A DNA stretch of 5,976 bases. Source: Bacteroidales bacterium (GTDB lineage Bacteria > Bacteroidota > Bacteroidia > Bacteroidales > VadinHA17). The position numbers and the translations under genes are program-made. Where the stretch lies: contig JALOMK010000273.1 of NCBI GenBank assembly GCA_025455505.1, positions 1 to 5,976 of the forward strand, in the 5' to 3' direction. Each line of letters opens with the position of its first letter. Position 1 is the first letter of the stretch. Positions 5,542-5,976 of this stretch are shown piece by piece. The notes below the pieces were generated by a model. It saw only the letters and a program-made list of their open reading frames with translations, did not search any database and was not told where the DNA came from.

Positions 5542-5976
5542 TTATCCAACAAAGCCCACCTTCCTGTGTTTCCCGTCGCAGAATGGCTGATGGTCGCTGG
5601 CCCCGCAACGGCATATTGACAGGATCCCGTCTTCCATCACTTTGCTAACCCCATTATAGGTGTATTTGAAATTTCCCTTGAATACAACAGGCCCGTCAAT
5701 CATCACTTTCACCGATACCGGGGGAGCCTGTGCCCCTGGGTCGGGCAGGTCCGAAAGCTCGGGCCTTCTGAATTTAACATGGTTGAGCTGGTCATTGTCA
5801 ATATTCTCATTCTTTGACTCGTCATTCCACTTCCAGGCGAGAGCTTCGGTGGGACAGAGGTTCACAACCTCAATTATCTTGTCTGTGGCGGCACCTTTCA
5901 TGTCAATCCACGGCCTTCTGCTTGGATCAAATACCTCTATCAGCTCGCGATAGCAGTATGAGGCGTGGATGCACGC
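5542..5976 (-). CDS. Fer4_19-CDGSH iron-sulfur fusion protein, 5' end off the window
   Basis: Partial gene: the frame stays open to the right edge, and 144 C-terminal residues are visible. It should not be started at the internal ATG at 5901, because the 25 codons before it belong to the domain. Visible residues 1-50 match the divergent mono-cluster ferredoxin domain Fer4_19: CIHASYC (2-8), EVFDPSRRPWI (14-24) and CPTEAL (41-46), with cluster-ligand candidates Cys2, Cys8 and Cys41. A linker of about 35 residues, acidic at first and then proline-rich, leads to a CDGSH domain: IDGPVVFKGNF (93-103) and the 2Fe-2S motif CRCGASDHQPFCDGKH (122-137; Cys122, Cys124, Cys133, His137). The protein should carry two Fe-S clusters and be cytoplasmic. 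Its role is unknown; electron transfer or redox sensing is the usual guess for the family. The stop TAA overlaps the possible TTG start of the small CDGSH gene. The promoter and true start lie beyond 5976. Confidence 0.88.
   Translation of the reverse strand, partial: ACIHASYCYRELIEVFDPSRRPWIDMKGAATDKIIEVVNLCPTEALAWKWNDESKNENIDNDQLNHVKFRRPELSDLPDPGAQAPPVSVKVMIDGPVVFKGNFKYTYNGVSKVMEDGILSICRCGASDHQPFCDGKHRKVGFVG

Noticed and set aside
5660..5953. Open frame of 97 codons on + opposite the Fer4_19-CDGSH gene
   Set aside because: The - strand frame carries clear Fe-S motifs through this region; the + frame has no recognisable features.

Overview
The window looks like a chromosomal housekeeping segment from a member of the Bacteroidota, probably Bacteroidales. 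The evidence is promoter-like TAnnTTTG elements, starts that mostly lack a Shine-Dalgarno sequence, a lipoprotein combining an OmpA-like module with TPR-like repeats, a DUF5715-type protein, and a SucC whose start matches the family. The genus cannot be told from the sequence. I see no mobile element, tRNA, rRNA, CRISPR array or defence system.

Layout, left to right: (i) a strong rho-independent terminator of a gene lying off the left edge (1-61); (ii) a monocistronic-looking deoxynucleoside kinase on + (143-784) with a good Bacteroidota-type promoter; (iii) a lipoprotein locus on + (998-2627) whose reading frame is broken near 2121, so that the signal peptide plus OmpA-like part and the TPR-like part sit in different frames; (iv) a bidirectional terminator (2642-2676) shared with the convergent gene; (v) a TrmH/SpoU-family RNA methyltransferase on - (2743-3273); (vi) a divergent intergenic region of about 100 bases; (vii) sucC, the succinyl-CoA ligase beta subunit, on + (3376-4566), followed 15 bases later by a membrane-anchored DUF5715/M15-like protein (4582-5274); (viii) on -, converging on that gene, two overlapping or abutting CDGSH iron-sulfur genes: a small CDGSH protein (5340-5531 or 5552) downstream of a Fer4_19-CDGSH fusion that runs off the right edge (5542 to beyond 5976).

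The genes do not form a single pathway. They cover nucleoside salvage, an envelope lipoprotein, RNA modification, a TCA-cycle step, a possible cell-wall protein and small Fe-S proteins. The CDGSH pair is probably one operon, and sucC and the DUF5715 gene may be co-transcribed. The two observations most worth checking are the broken lipoprotein gene, whose junction fits a small deletion at a repeated ATGAA, and the arrangement of the two CDGSH genes. I found no convincing evidence of a previously undescribed system.
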